This document shows, piece after piece, positions 36,433 to 44,895 of a stretch of DNA of 64,000 nucleotides. Origin of the DNA: Halopenitus malekzadehii (GTDB taxonomy: Archaea; Halobacteriota; Halobacteria; Halobacteriales; Haloferacaceae); the NCBI RefSeq assembly GCF_900108505.1, contig NZ_FNWU01000002.1, forward strand, positions 124,001-188,000, in the 5' to 3' direction. Numbering within the stretch: the first letter of the stretch is position 1; the number at the start of each line of letters is the position of its first letter. Both the position numbers and the translations under genes were made by a program. Below the pieces are notes generated by a model that searched no databases, was not told where the DNA came from, and saw only the letters and a list, made by a program, of their open reading frames with translations.

Positions 36433-37539
36433 ATGAGCGAACAACTGGAACGAGTCCCGTTCACGGACATCCATATGGACGATTCGACGAAGGATGCCGT
36501 GACCGACGCCTTAGAGAGCGGGAGGTACGTCAAGGGACCTCAGGTCGAACGCTTCGAAGACGAGTTTGCCGAGGCGTGCGGTACGAAGCACGCGGTCGGC
36601 CTCAACAGCGGAACGTCCGCCAACCTCCTCGGTCTCAAATCGATCGGCGTGGGTGATGACGACGACGTGTTCGTCCCCGCCCACACCTACTTCGCCTCTG
36701 CGAGTCCGATCCTGTCGCTTGGGGCAAACCCCGTCTTCGTCGACGTGCGTTCCGACACCTACACGATCGATCCTGACGACCTCGCTGCAAAGGTCGCCAA
36801 GTCTGATGCTGCGAAGGCGGTGATCCCGGTCCACATCTATGGACAGATGGCCGAGATGGAACGTATCAGTAAGATCGCCGAGGAAAACGGTCTCCGCGTC
36901 GTCTCCGACGCCTGCCAAGCCCATCTCGCGGAACGTGACGGGAAGAAAGCCGGCAGCATCGCGGACGTTGGAACTTTCTCGTTTTACCCATCGAAGAATA
37001 TGACCGTCGCAGGCGATGGCGGGATGCTCGTCACTGACGACGATGAGATCGCTCAGCGCGCTCGTGCGTTCCGCAACCACGGTCGAGACGAAGACGGAGT
37101 ACACCGACACTTGGGGCTTAATCACCGGTTAAGTGAGACACTCGCTGCGGTCGGCAGAGAGCAATTAAAACACGTCGACGAGTGGAACGATGGGCGGCGG
37201 CGGGCAGCAGAAACGTACGCCGACCGGCTCGACGACATCGACGAGGTGATCGTTCCAGCCGAAGACGAGGCAAACGAGCACGTGTATCACCTCTACGTCG
37301 TCCAGGTCCCGGACCGAGATGGGCTGCGTGAGTTCCTCGATGACCACAGTATTGACACCGGGATTCACTACTCGACGCCGGCGCACGAGCACCCGGCAGT
37401 GACCGAGCGAGTGGGTGAAACCACCGTAGAGTTCGCAGAGGAGCTGTGCGATCGGATCGTATCACTACCGATGCATCCCCGTATCACCGACGAAGAGGTA
37501 GAGTACGTCTGCGATCGAATCGAGGCGTACTACGAATGA
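36433..37539 (+). CDS. DegT/DnrJ/EryC1/StrS sugar aminotransferase
   Basis: 368 aa from ATG 36433 (MSEQLERVPF). PLP-dependent aminotransferase acting on 3- or 4-keto nucleotide sugars. Motifs: KHAVGLNSGTSANLL, VFVPAHTYFASASPI, VIPVHIYGQMAEM, DACQAHLA, and the PLP lysine in GTFSFYPSKNMTVAGDGGM; the C-terminal YHLYVVQVPDRDGLREFL. Its stop overlaps the next gene by ATGA. With that oxidoreductase and the following acyltransferase it forms the WbpE-like part of a Wbp-type pathway to UDP-2,3-diamino-dideoxy sugars (inference). GC content returns to normal here. Confidence 0.92.
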   Translation: MSEQLERVPFTDIHMDDSTKDAVTDALESGRYVKGPQVERFEDEFAEACGTKHAVGLNSGTSANLLGLKSIGVGDDDDVFVPAHTYFASASPILSLGANPVFVDVRSDTYTIDPDDLAAKVAKSDAAKAVIPVHIYGQMAEMERISKIAEENGLRVVSDACQAHLAERDGKKAGSIADVGTFSFYPSKNMTVAGDGGMLVTDDDEIAQRARAFRNHGRDEDGVHRHLGLNHRLSETLAAVGREQLKHVDEWNDGRRRAAETYADRLDDIDEVIVPAEDEANEHVYHLYVVQVPDRDGLREFLDDHSIDTGIHYSTPAHEHPAVTERVGETTVEFAEELCDRIVSLPMHPRITDEEVEYVCDRIEAYYE

Positions 37540-38522
37540 AGTACGGCGTGATCGGGACGGGCTATTGGGGATCGAACCACGCCCGCGTAGCGAGCGAACT
37601 CGCTGAAGAGGGTGTGATCGATTCGGTCGTGCTCTGTGACATCGACGAGGATCGGGTGGCAGACCTCGCGTCGTCGTACGGTGTAGAGTACACGACCGAC
37701 TATGAAGAGTTGGGTTCGATCGGTGTCGATGCGGCGACGGTCGCGACTCCTTCACCGACCCATCACGAGATCGCTACGCGACTCCTGAGCGACGGGGTCG
37801 ACTGTCTCGTGGAGAAGCCACTCGCACTCGACGCTGAGGACGCGTGGTCGATGGTGGAGACAGCTAGGGAAGAGGACGCGGTGTTGGGTGTTGGACACAT
37901 TTTCCGATTTCATCCCGCGTTGAGTGAGCTGAAACGCCGGATCGATCGCGGCGAGCTCGGGCAGATCAAGTACCTCAACACGACTCGGTTCTCGTTCCGC
38001 GTTCCGCGGGCGACGGCTGGCGCCCTCTACTCACTCGGCGTCCACGACATCGATATTTCCAATTATCTCCTCGACGAGAAGCCGGAGTCCGTCTACTGTA
38101 ACCTCGACAGCTTCGTCCGGGAGGATGTCGACGAGACGGCAACAATCGTCCTCGAGTACGACGGCGCCACGAGCGTGATCAACGAGTCGTGGCAGGTTCC
38201 GGTCCACGGAAAGAGACGGGACTTGGCCGTCGTTGGGACCGAGAAGTCGGCGTACGTGGACTATCTACAGGACAACGTCGTCGAGCTGTACGATAGCCGT
38301 GTGACCAACGAAGGCGGCGACCTCCGCGCACGGAGCGAGGGGAAGCAGGTCTACGAGACAGACAACGCCGAGCCGCTGAAGGTCGAAGTCTCCGAGTTCG
38401 TTGAGGCGTCGCGCTCTGGTGGATCATTCAACGCGTCCGGAACGGTCGGTGCGGAGACGGTTGATCTCCTACAACTGTGTGAGGAGTCGGCAATGAAGGG
38501 AAATACGATTCGGCTAGATTGA
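37536..38522 (+). CDS. Gfo/Idh/MocA-family sugar oxidoreductase
   Basis: 328 aa, NAD-binding: MKYGVIGTGYWGSNHARVA gives the Rossmann motif, ATPSPTHHEIA and VEKPLALDAEDAW (the EKP lysine) are family landmarks, followed by GHIFRFHPALSELK and SLGVHDIDISNYLL in the substrate domain. WbpB-like: would oxidise a UDP-sugar at C3 so that the neighbouring aminotransferase can act. ATGA overlap with the aminotransferase gene means they are translationally coupled. Converges with the acyltransferase gene, one base between the stops. Confidence 0.92.
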   Translation: MKYGVIGTGYWGSNHARVASELAEEGVIDSVVLCDIDEDRVADLASSYGVEYTTDYEELGSIGVDAATVATPSPTHHEIATRLLSDGVDCLVEKPLALDAEDAWSMVETAREEDAVLGVGHIFRFHPALSELKRRIDRGELGQIKYLNTTRFSFRVPRATAGALYSLGVHDIDISNYLLDEKPESVYCNLDSFVREDVDETATIVLEYDGATSVINESWQVPVHGKRRDLAVVGTEKSAYVDYLQDNVVELYDSRVTNEGGDLRARSEGKQVYETDNAEPLKVEVSEFVEASRSGGSFNASGTVGAETVDLLQLCEESAMKGNTIRLD

Positions 38523-38523
38523 G

Positions 38524-39012
38524 TTATTCATCCGCGTACCCGATGATCTCTGCGGGATTTCCGACAACAATCGCATTTTCCGGCACGTCTTCGACAACAA
38601 CTGCACCTGCACCTACAATTGCATTTCTACCGATCTCAACTGGAAGTATCGTTGCATTAGTTCCGATTGAAGCCCCTTCTCGGACGATTGTCTCTTTCCA
38701 TTCATCACTAGGAGGGTATAGATCGTTCACAAATTTTGCTCCATGGCTTACGAAGACATCGTTTTCAATAGTTACCAGTGAGCAGATAAATGCGTGAGAT
38801 TGTATCCGGCACCGATCCCCAATTTTGGCTCCCTCTTGGATTTCTACGAGGGATCCAATCATACAATTATTACCGATAGTCGCACCGTATACATTCACAA
38901 ACCGCCATATATGAGTGTTTTTTCCAACTTCAGAGTTATGTATAACCGAAAATTCTTCTATTTCAACACCTGATTTGATATCACAATCCGTGATGATCGA
39001 TTTACTAGCCAT
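38524..39012 (-). CDS. Hexapeptide-repeat N-acetyltransferase (WbpD-like)
   Basis: 162 aa of left-handed beta-helix (hexapeptide) repeats: SIITDCDIKSGVEIEEFSVI, NTHIWRFVNVYGATIGNNC, and IGTNATILPVEIGRNAIVGAG. The start resembles WbpD-like UDP-sugar N-acetyltransferases (VIHNSEVGKNTHIWRFV), and HGAKFVNDLYPP holds an Asn-Asp pair of that family. Would acetylate the amino group added by the DegT enzyme. Unusually it runs opposite to its pathway partners, and it is much AT-richer, so it may have arrived separately. Confidence 0.88.
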   Translation of the reverse strand: MASKSIITDCDIKSGVEIEEFSVIHNSEVGKNTHIWRFVNVYGATIGNNCMIGSLVEIQEGAKIGDRCRIQSHAFICSLVTIENDVFVSHGAKFVNDLYPPSDEWKETIVREGASIGTNATILPVEIGRNAIVGAGAVVVEDVPENAIVVGNPAEIIGYADE

Positions 39013-39283
39013 TGACTATTCTAACTGAGATGGAGATATTTGGTGTTAACTATATTATTTCCAACAGTACATCAATCATTAAACGAAACATGCCTGTATC
39101 CCTGTAGGCTTCACAATAATTCTCATAATGACAAGAAGGCTTCAGCAGAGCCTCTCTTTCGAAATTCCAGGCGGTTTCTCATTTTCACGCTCAATCAGAG
39201 ATGGTCATCTGGACACTACCTCTCTCGACCTAACGATACAAATAAGGGCAACGGCGGCCTTCAAAATGAGAGACGACGTTGAT
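39013..39283. other. Divergent spacer between acyltransferase and GT4 genes
   Basis: 271 bp, AT-rich, with several possible TATA-like runs. An in-frame extension of the + strand gene back to 39128 exists, but its translation (Ser/Arg-rich) does not look like a glycosyltransferase start. Confidence 0.4.
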
Positions 39284-40288
39284 ATGAACGATATTCTATT
39301 TCTTACCACAGGGACGAGTGTCTTCACGACGAAGGACCGTGAGATGCTGGAGGAACGTTACAATGTGACTACCGTAGAGATGAACATTCGAAAAGAACCC
39401 ACCGATTTCATAACCCTCGTGCAGGAAATCCGGCGACACGATCTCTTGTTTGGCTGGTTTGCCTCTCCCACCGTCAGCATCGCTACCCTCATAGCATCTT
39501 TCCTAAACACCTCCAGCATAATCATCACCGGAGGGTTCGATGTAGCCCGAGTACCCGAAATTGAGTACGGCCTTACGCTCGATTCAAAATACTATCACCT
39601 TACGAGAGCGGCTCTCACGGCAGCCAACAAGGTCCTCGCTGTCTCTGAGAGTAATAAAACCGAGGCGCTCGAGATTGCACCCACTGCACATATCGAGACC
39701 GTCTATGTCGGCGCGGTCGACACTGAGACGTTCGTCCCCGGCACCGATTCAGATGAAAATCTTGTACTCACTGTCGGAGCTGTCAAAACCCAAAACCTAG
39801 TAAAGAAAGGACTGAAGCCGTTCGCAGAAGCTAGCAAGTTGTTACCGGACAAAGAGTTCGTTATTCTCGGGGATCACGCTGACGAGGAAGCGGTCTCAAA
39901 ACTTCGCGCCTCCGGCGGAGACAACCTTTCACTCCCCGGGTACGCTTCGTTCGACGACCTCGTCAAGTACTACCAGCGAGCCGGAATCTACGTCCAAGCG
40001 TCGCGCCACGAATCATTTGGGATATCACTCGCCGAGGCGATGGCCTGTGAATGTGTGCCTGTCGCGTCTCGACACGGGTCGTTGCCTGAAGTCGTCGGCG
40101 AGACAGGGGTCTACGTCGATCCGGTCACTCCTAAAGGACTCAAGACCGGAATTATAGACGCCACTGAGCTCCCCGGAACGCCGGCAAGGCAGCGGGTACT
40201 TGAGAAGTTTAGGAAGGCTCAGAGACGTGACGCACTATATAGTCACGTTGATGATGTCTTGGAGCGATCCAGAACATATCGTGGGTGA
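39284..40288 (+). CDS. Family 4 glycosyltransferase
   Basis: 334 aa, start ATG 39284 (MNDILFLTTGTS) chosen because it opens with a beta-strand as GT-B enzymes do; ATG 39266 is an alternative. C-terminal donor domain: VLTVGAVKTQNLVKKGLKPF, NLSLPGYASFDDLVKYYQRAGIYVQASRHESFGISLAEAMACECVPVASRHGSLPEVV, the hallmark E-x7-E region of GT4. The 5' part is AT-rich, the 3' part less so. Followed 6 bp later by the flippase gene, hence one transcript. Confidence 0.9.
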   Translation: MNDILFLTTGTSVFTTKDREMLEERYNVTTVEMNIRKEPTDFITLVQEIRRHDLLFGWFASPTVSIATLIASFLNTSSIIITGGFDVARVPEIEYGLTLDSKYYHLTRAALTAANKVLAVSESNKTEALEIAPTAHIETVYVGAVDTETFVPGTDSDENLVLTVGAVKTQNLVKKGLKPFAEASKLLPDKEFVILGDHADEEAVSKLRASGGDNLSLPGYASFDDLVKYYQRAGIYVQASRHESFGISLAEAMACECVPVASRHGSLPEVVGETGVYVDPVTPKGLKTGIIDATELPGTPARQRVLEKFRKAQRRDALYSHVDDVLERSRTYRG

Positions 40289-40294
40289 GTAGAT

Positions 40295-41728
40295 ATGCGA
40301 GTCGGACAGACCTCGTTCATCGTTTTCATCTCAAAGCTCCTCGGATCCGTCCTCGGGTTCCTCGCGACGCTGACGTTCGCTCGAATCCTCGGTGCCGATG
40401 TCATTGGATACTACTCCATCGCACTCGCAGTCATAGCATGGCTCAAGCTAGGCGGCGATCTCGGAGTCTCACAGGCTGTCTCGAAACGGATTAGTGAAGC
40501 CGATGACCCCGACGAGTACTACACTGCTGGCCTGATCACGATTGGTGCGTTTGTCGTCGCAATTTCGCTCGTCGTCCTTATCCTCCGGGACGCCATTGAC
40601 AGCTACATCGGTGTTCATGTCTGGCACTTCGTTATCCCACTTGCTGTGACCGGACTCCTCATCACACTTGCTACCTCAACGCTGAACGGAGAACGGAAAG
40701 TCCACATCTCCGGGCTTCTCACCCCGGTGAACCTTACTATTACGAGCATCACGCAGATCGCGCTCGTCCTTGCTGGCTTCAAGCTCACCGGGATGCTCTT
40801 CGGATACCTTGTCGGCGAGTTCCTCATCGGAATCACCGCAATAGCTATTGTTTCTTCGAGCATTCGGCTCCCTGAGAAGCAACACTTCAAGCGACTCTAC
40901 GACTTCGCAAAGTACTCTTGGCTCGGTAGTCTCAAACTCCGGTCGTTCAACGATATCGATGTCCTCGTGCTCGGCGCGCTCGTCTCTCCATCGCTCGTCG
41001 GCGTCTACACCGTCGCTTGGAGCCTCTCGAAGTTCCTCACGCTCTTCGGCGGCGCTGTCCGGAGCGCCATGTTTCCCGAAGTCAGCCATGCCGATGCCAG
41101 CGGCGACAGCGACCGCATCAAAAACCTCACTGAGGACTCTCTATCTTTCATCGGACTCATCGCCATCCCTGGGCTGTTCGGCGGGGTCATCCTCGGCGAC
41201 CGCCTGCTCCGAATCTACGGTGACGAATTCACCCAGGGCACCACCGTCCTCGGAATTTTGATACTCGCGACGCTCATTTACAGCTATCAGCAGCAGATGC
41301 TTGGCATCATTAAGGGAATCGACCGTCCGAAGATCGCATTCAAAATCAACGCTGTCTTCATCGTCTTGAATTTCACTCTCAACGTCTTGTTGGTCCTTTG
41401 GATAGGATGGGTCGGCGCCGCACTCGCCACCGCGGTCTCCGCGTTTTTCGCCGCCGTGCTTGCCTATCGCGCTCTCAAGCGCCTCGTTGAGTTTGACTCC
41501 CCGATCCGGGAGCCCGCGTATCAGGTGTTCGCCGCCTGCGTGATGGCCGTCGTCGTCTACGCCGCTCGCAGCACGATCGAAGCGTCCACGCTACCAAAAT
41601 ATAATGCGGTGCTCGTCGTGGTTCTGGTTGGTTTCGGCGCTACCGTCTACTTTACCGTGTTAATCGGAGTTTCGGGTCAGTTTCGTGACCTCCTGTCGAG
41701 TAACGCACCGATCACGCTTCCGTTCTAA
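40295..41728 (+). CDS. Wzx/AglR-type lipid-linked glycan flippase (MOP family)
   Basis: 477 aa with about 12-14 hydrophobic helices. Opens with the family pattern QTSFIVFISKLLGSVLGFLATLTFARILGADVIGYYSIA, and has GDLGVSQAVSKRISE and the middle motif LKLRSFNDIDVLVLGALVSPSLVGVYTVAWSL, typical of polysaccharide-biosynthesis flippases. Expected to move dolichol-linked glycan or Dol-P-sugar to the outside of the membrane, supplying AglB. A degenerate copy of its C-terminus lies at 43310-43557. Confidence 0.9.
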   Translation: MRVGQTSFIVFISKLLGSVLGFLATLTFARILGADVIGYYSIALAVIAWLKLGGDLGVSQAVSKRISEADDPDEYYTAGLITIGAFVVAISLVVLILRDAIDSYIGVHVWHFVIPLAVTGLLITLATSTLNGERKVHISGLLTPVNLTITSITQIALVLAGFKLTGMLFGYLVGEFLIGITAIAIVSSSIRLPEKQHFKRLYDFAKYSWLGSLKLRSFNDIDVLVLGALVSPSLVGVYTVAWSLSKFLTLFGGAVRSAMFPEVSHADASGDSDRIKNLTEDSLSFIGLIAIPGLFGGVILGDRLLRIYGDEFTQGTTVLGILILATLIYSYQQQMLGIIKGIDRPKIAFKINAVFIVLNFTLNVLLVLWIGWVGAALATAVSAFFAAVLAYRALKRLVEFDSPIREPAYQVFAACVMAVVVYAARSTIEASTLPKYNAVLVVVLVGFGATVYFTVLIGVSGQFRDLLSSNAPITLPF

Positions 41729-41746
41729 CCAGTCCGCAAGCAAGAA

Positions 41747-43144
41747 TCACCCGATGTACCCAAGGTCCTCAAGGTTTGACTCAATATCTTCCGATAACTC
41801 CGGTCCCGCCCCATCGTCGCCACCGATGGTGCTCGTTTCGAAGCCTGCAATGAGGCGCTCTATCTCCGCTCGGACATCGTCGATAGGTGCTGTTCCGTTC
41901 TCAACGAAGTTTTCGATGCTATCGTAGCCGTAGTACTCCGGGAACGCGATGCCGCGGCGCCACTTGAGGTACGCGTCGAGGACAGCCTGTGTCGATGCCC
42001 ACTCTTGGAGCGCCTCACGGTTCTTCGAGGGAAACGTGATTCCGTGTGATTCGGTAAGGATACCGGTATCTGGAGCACGGCCCGCGACATTGTCGTCGAG
42101 GAGGTTACGGCCGCGGGAGTCGCTAGCGTCGAGGCCAGCGAGCTCGAGGACGGTGCAGTGGACATCGAGGAGACTAACGAGACTATCGTTAGTCGTCGTA
42201 GTGATTTCACCGCCGTAGACTGTGAGCGGGACGTGTGTTAACTCGGGATAAACGCCGAAGCCGTGGCCAAGGTGGCCGTGCTCGCCGAGGAGTTCGCCAT
42301 GGTCGGAGAGCGTGATTATGTAGTCGTAATCTTTGCGGAGTTCATCGAAAATAGTGTGATAGATATCGGAGAGATATCGGGCGGCGTTCCCGTACCGCGT
42401 CCGGATTGCTTCAACGTCGATGTCTCTGTCTGTGTCGAGCGACCCCACGGGGTTTTCCGGGAACAGGATGGCGTCGTCAGGTACTTCTTTGTACTCTTCT
42501 GGGATCTGGTAGGGCGTGTGCGCCTCCATCAAGTTCAGGTAGAGAAACTCCTCTGAGGCGGCGTCTAGGCTCTGGAGGCTATCGAGGATGCTTTGCGCAC
42601 CCATGTCGCTGCCTCGGTCGCTGCCTGCATTGAACTTTAGATTGTAGCCGTATTTGAGCGACTCAAGCGTGTTACAGTCAGCGGTGAGGCACTTCCAGAC
42701 GCCGAGTGGGTATCGCCACGGTGCCTCATGCGGCTGGTGTTCCCGAATGAACGAGGACCAGTTGAAGAGATCTGGATCTTGGCTGTGCCGCATCTTCTCG
42801 TTCTGGTAGCCAAGGCGCTCAAGGTGGTCAAACCCGCGATCGAACCCGAACGCGTCTCCCACAACGGTGTTGCAGGTGTAGCCTCTCGTCGTGTAGCCGA
42901 CATCCTGAAGACGTTCGGCAAGTGCCGGAGTTTCACAGTCAAACTCGGGCTGTTCAGCATGTACGTCGACTTCGCTGGGATAGCGCCCGGTATAGAGCGA
43001 GGCATGGGCGGGAAGCGTCCAATGGCTTGGACTCCAAGTGTTCTCGAATCGAGTGCCGGGGAGCCACTCGAAGTGCTCCTCGAAAGCGTCGTACCGGAGC
43101 GTGTCAAGCACGACAACGGCGATATTTGGCGAATCACTCGGCAT
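41747..43144 (-). CDS. Sulfatase-like hydrolase/transferase (Thr nucleophile)
   Basis: 465 aa. Sulfatase-fold motifs: NIAVVVLDTLRYDAF, the nucleophile region WTLPAHASLYTGRYPSE, LYLNLMEAHTPYQIPEEY and ITLSDHGELLGEHGHLGHG. The residue at the sulfatase Cys position is Thr (T-L-P-A-H), as in LtaS-type phosphoglycerol transferases and phosphatases, so formylglycine sulfatase activity is unlikely. Ends in NLEDLGYIG. Converges with the flippase gene, so possibly acts on the same glycan from the outside or on a lipid-linked form. No signal peptide is visible. Confidence 0.87.
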   Translation of the reverse strand: MPSDSPNIAVVVLDTLRYDAFEEHFEWLPGTRFENTWSPSHWTLPAHASLYTGRYPSEVDVHAEQPEFDCETPALAERLQDVGYTTRGYTCNTVVGDAFGFDRGFDHLERLGYQNEKMRHSQDPDLFNWSSFIREHQPHEAPWRYPLGVWKCLTADCNTLESLKYGYNLKFNAGSDRGSDMGAQSILDSLQSLDAASEEFLYLNLMEAHTPYQIPEEYKEVPDDAILFPENPVGSLDTDRDIDVEAIRTRYGNAARYLSDIYHTIFDELRKDYDYIITLSDHGELLGEHGHLGHGFGVYPELTHVPLTVYGGEITTTTNDSLVSLLDVHCTVLELAGLDASDSRGRNLLDDNVAGRAPDTGILTESHGITFPSKNREALQEWASTQAVLDAYLKWRRGIAFPEYYGYDSIENFVENGTAPIDDVRAEIERLIAGFETSTIGGDDGAGPELSEDIESNLEDLGYIG

Positions 43145-43309
43145 TAACTCTTTTCCGCCACTCCATAGTTATAGCTTCATTGGTCACGTTACTAGGTGTT
43201 TCTGTAGATTGTTGACGAAGACACCGGCGGGTCTTGATCCCATAAATTGTGGTGGTGTTTGTTCTCGCTCGTTGCCAAGATGAAGCTGGTTACCATGGAG
43301 TGCAGCGAT

Positions 43310-43557
43310 CTCAGCGGGCCGTTGGTGTTTCCATCCGTGAGATCGGCCAGCAGTTCGGTTCAGAGATGTTCATAACCGTTGTTGTTGAGTCCTTTCGCCG
43401 GTTCCTCGAAGGCGCTGACCTCGGCTCGAGAATCTTTGCGACGGTACTCCGGGTGGTGGCCGTCGGTGCCAGTGTCTACTTCTCGACGCTGCTCGCGGTC
43501 TCTCCGAATTCCCGCAGGACGATCTTAGACAACCTGCCAGATGAGGTACCGCTGTAA
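43310..43557 (+). pseudogene. Remnant of a Wzx/AglR-like flippase (C-terminal fragment)
   Basis: Only the end of a flippase remains. SIREIGQQFGSEMFITVVV lines up with PIREPAYQVFAACVMAVVV of the intact flippase at 40295, and VVAVGASVYFSTLLAVS with VLVGFGATVYFTVLIGVS; both end in N-x-P-x-x-x-P followed by a stop. No N-terminal nine-tenths of the gene is present upstream, where a sulfatase-like gene lies instead. Confidence 0.72.
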
Positions 43558-43599
43558 CGTATCCGATAACTTTTCACCGATAATTACATTTATTCAGCC

Positions 43600-44350
43600 A
43601 TGCAATCGGTGATCCTCGCGGCCGGAAAGGGAACTCGTCTGGAACCCCTGACCGACGACAAGCCGAAACCGCTTGTCGAAGTGGACGGGCGACCGATCCT
43701 CGAAGACGTCTTCGACAACCTCATTGAAATCGGCGTCGACGAGTTCGTCGTCGTCGTCGGCTATCAGAAACAGCGAATCATCGAACGGTACGGTGATGAG
43801 TATCGCGACGTGCCGATCACTTACGCACACCAGCGCGAACAGAACGGCCTCGCACACGCGCTTCTCCAAGCGGAGCCGCACGTCGAGGGTGACTTCGTGC
43901 TCATGCTTGGGGACAACATTTTCCGAGCCAACCTCGGCGACGTGGTGAACCGACAAGGCGAAGAGCGGGCGGACGCTGCGTTTCTCGTCGAGGAGGTCCC
44001 CCACGAGGAGGCGTCACGCTATGGCGTGTGTGACACAAACGGATATGGCGAGATCCACGCGTCGTCGAGAAGCCTGACGACCCGCCTTGGAATCTGACGA
44101 TGACCGGCTTCTATACGTTCACACTGCCATCTTTCACGTGCCATCTTGTGCAGCCGAGCGATCGCGGCGAGTACGAGTTCACTGACGCTATCAACCTGCT
44201 CATATAGTCTGGTCGAACGATTGACGCCATTCCTATCGAAGGATGGAGGCTGACATCGGATATTCGGAAGATCGTAAGGATACCAAGCGTCGCCGGGGTG
44301 AGACTGCCGCAACCGACGCCGACGAGGAAGAAGCAGTCGCGGACTCTTGA
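43600..44350 (+). pseudogene. Broken sugar-1-phosphate nucleotidyltransferase (AglF/RmlA-like)
   Basis: The start is a good nucleotidyltransferase: [41 protein letters not shown], and LMLGDNIFRANLGDVV. At about 44055-44060 a one-base frameshift ends the reading frame early (stop 44095-44097). The correct continuation VVEKPDDPPWNLTMTGFYTF resumes in another frame from 44061, meets an in-frame TAG at 44205-44207 in the middle of AINLLI-SGRTIDAIPIEGW, and a second frameshift near 44250 is needed to read DIGYSEDRKDTKRR to the final TGA (44348-44350). So one gene carries two frameshifts and a stop. An intact relative begins at 63814. Confidence 0.9.
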
Positions 44351-44406
44351 TCCTCCTGGAGGACGATCGGACATAAAGTCAGGCCACAGGAGGATCAAGA
44401 GTCCGC
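44339..44406. repeat. Perfect 20-bp inverted repeat at the end of the pseudogene
   Basis: Arms 44339-44358 (gcggactcttgatcctcctg) and 44387-44406 (its exact reverse complement) enclose 28 bases. The left arm includes the pseudogene's last codons and stop, so the right arm looks like an inverted duplicate of the gene end. It could act as a hairpin terminator or be a rearrangement scar. Confidence 0.9.
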
Positions 44407-44486
44407 AGGGCTCGCACAGCGCTCGCCGGACGAGAGCACGTAGAGGCCGGGTCGATCCTCTCCACGAACCCCGAAGTCATTGAATC

Positions 44487-44753
44487 TCAGACGCCGTCAC
44501 TGTCCGCTTCGTTGGCCACACCTCCCGAATTGAACCAGCCGCAGCGCATCGCCTCCGTTTCAGCCTCCGACAAGGGAACCGACGACTCCCGAAACGAGTC
44601 GATCACCGTCTCGCGGGATTCGGATGCCTCATCGATGAGCCGCGTCAGAAGCTCCTGCTGGGTGACCGTCTTACCCGTTCGAAGCCGGATCGCCGCCTGC
44701 AGCTCCGCTAGCTGAGACTTCGCATCGTCGTGCACCGTTACTTCCGTCGTCAT
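44487..44753 (-). CDS. Orphan VapB-like antitoxin
   Basis: 88 aa from ATG 44753 (MTTEVTVHDD). The helix pattern AKSQLAELQAAIRLRTGKTVTQQELLTRLIDEASE resembles haloarchaeal VapB-type antitoxins that precede PIN toxins. No PIN gene follows on the minus strand; the pseudogene and inverted repeat lie there instead, so the toxin has probably been lost. Confidence 0.65.
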   Translation of the reverse strand: MTTEVTVHDDAKSQLAELQAAIRLRTGKTVTQQELLTRLIDEASESRETVIDSFRESSVPLSEAETEAMRCGWFNSGGVANEADSDGV

Positions 44754-44895
44754 ACGTTCACATAGTATCCACACTACGGTGAATGTTTCCACGGACGGGA
44801 ATCGTCACGCGTACCACGATCGAGGTTTCTTCCATCCCGTCCACGTTCCACTCCAACGGAACAGACCTTTTACCCGCCACGCTCACCCCACGGGT

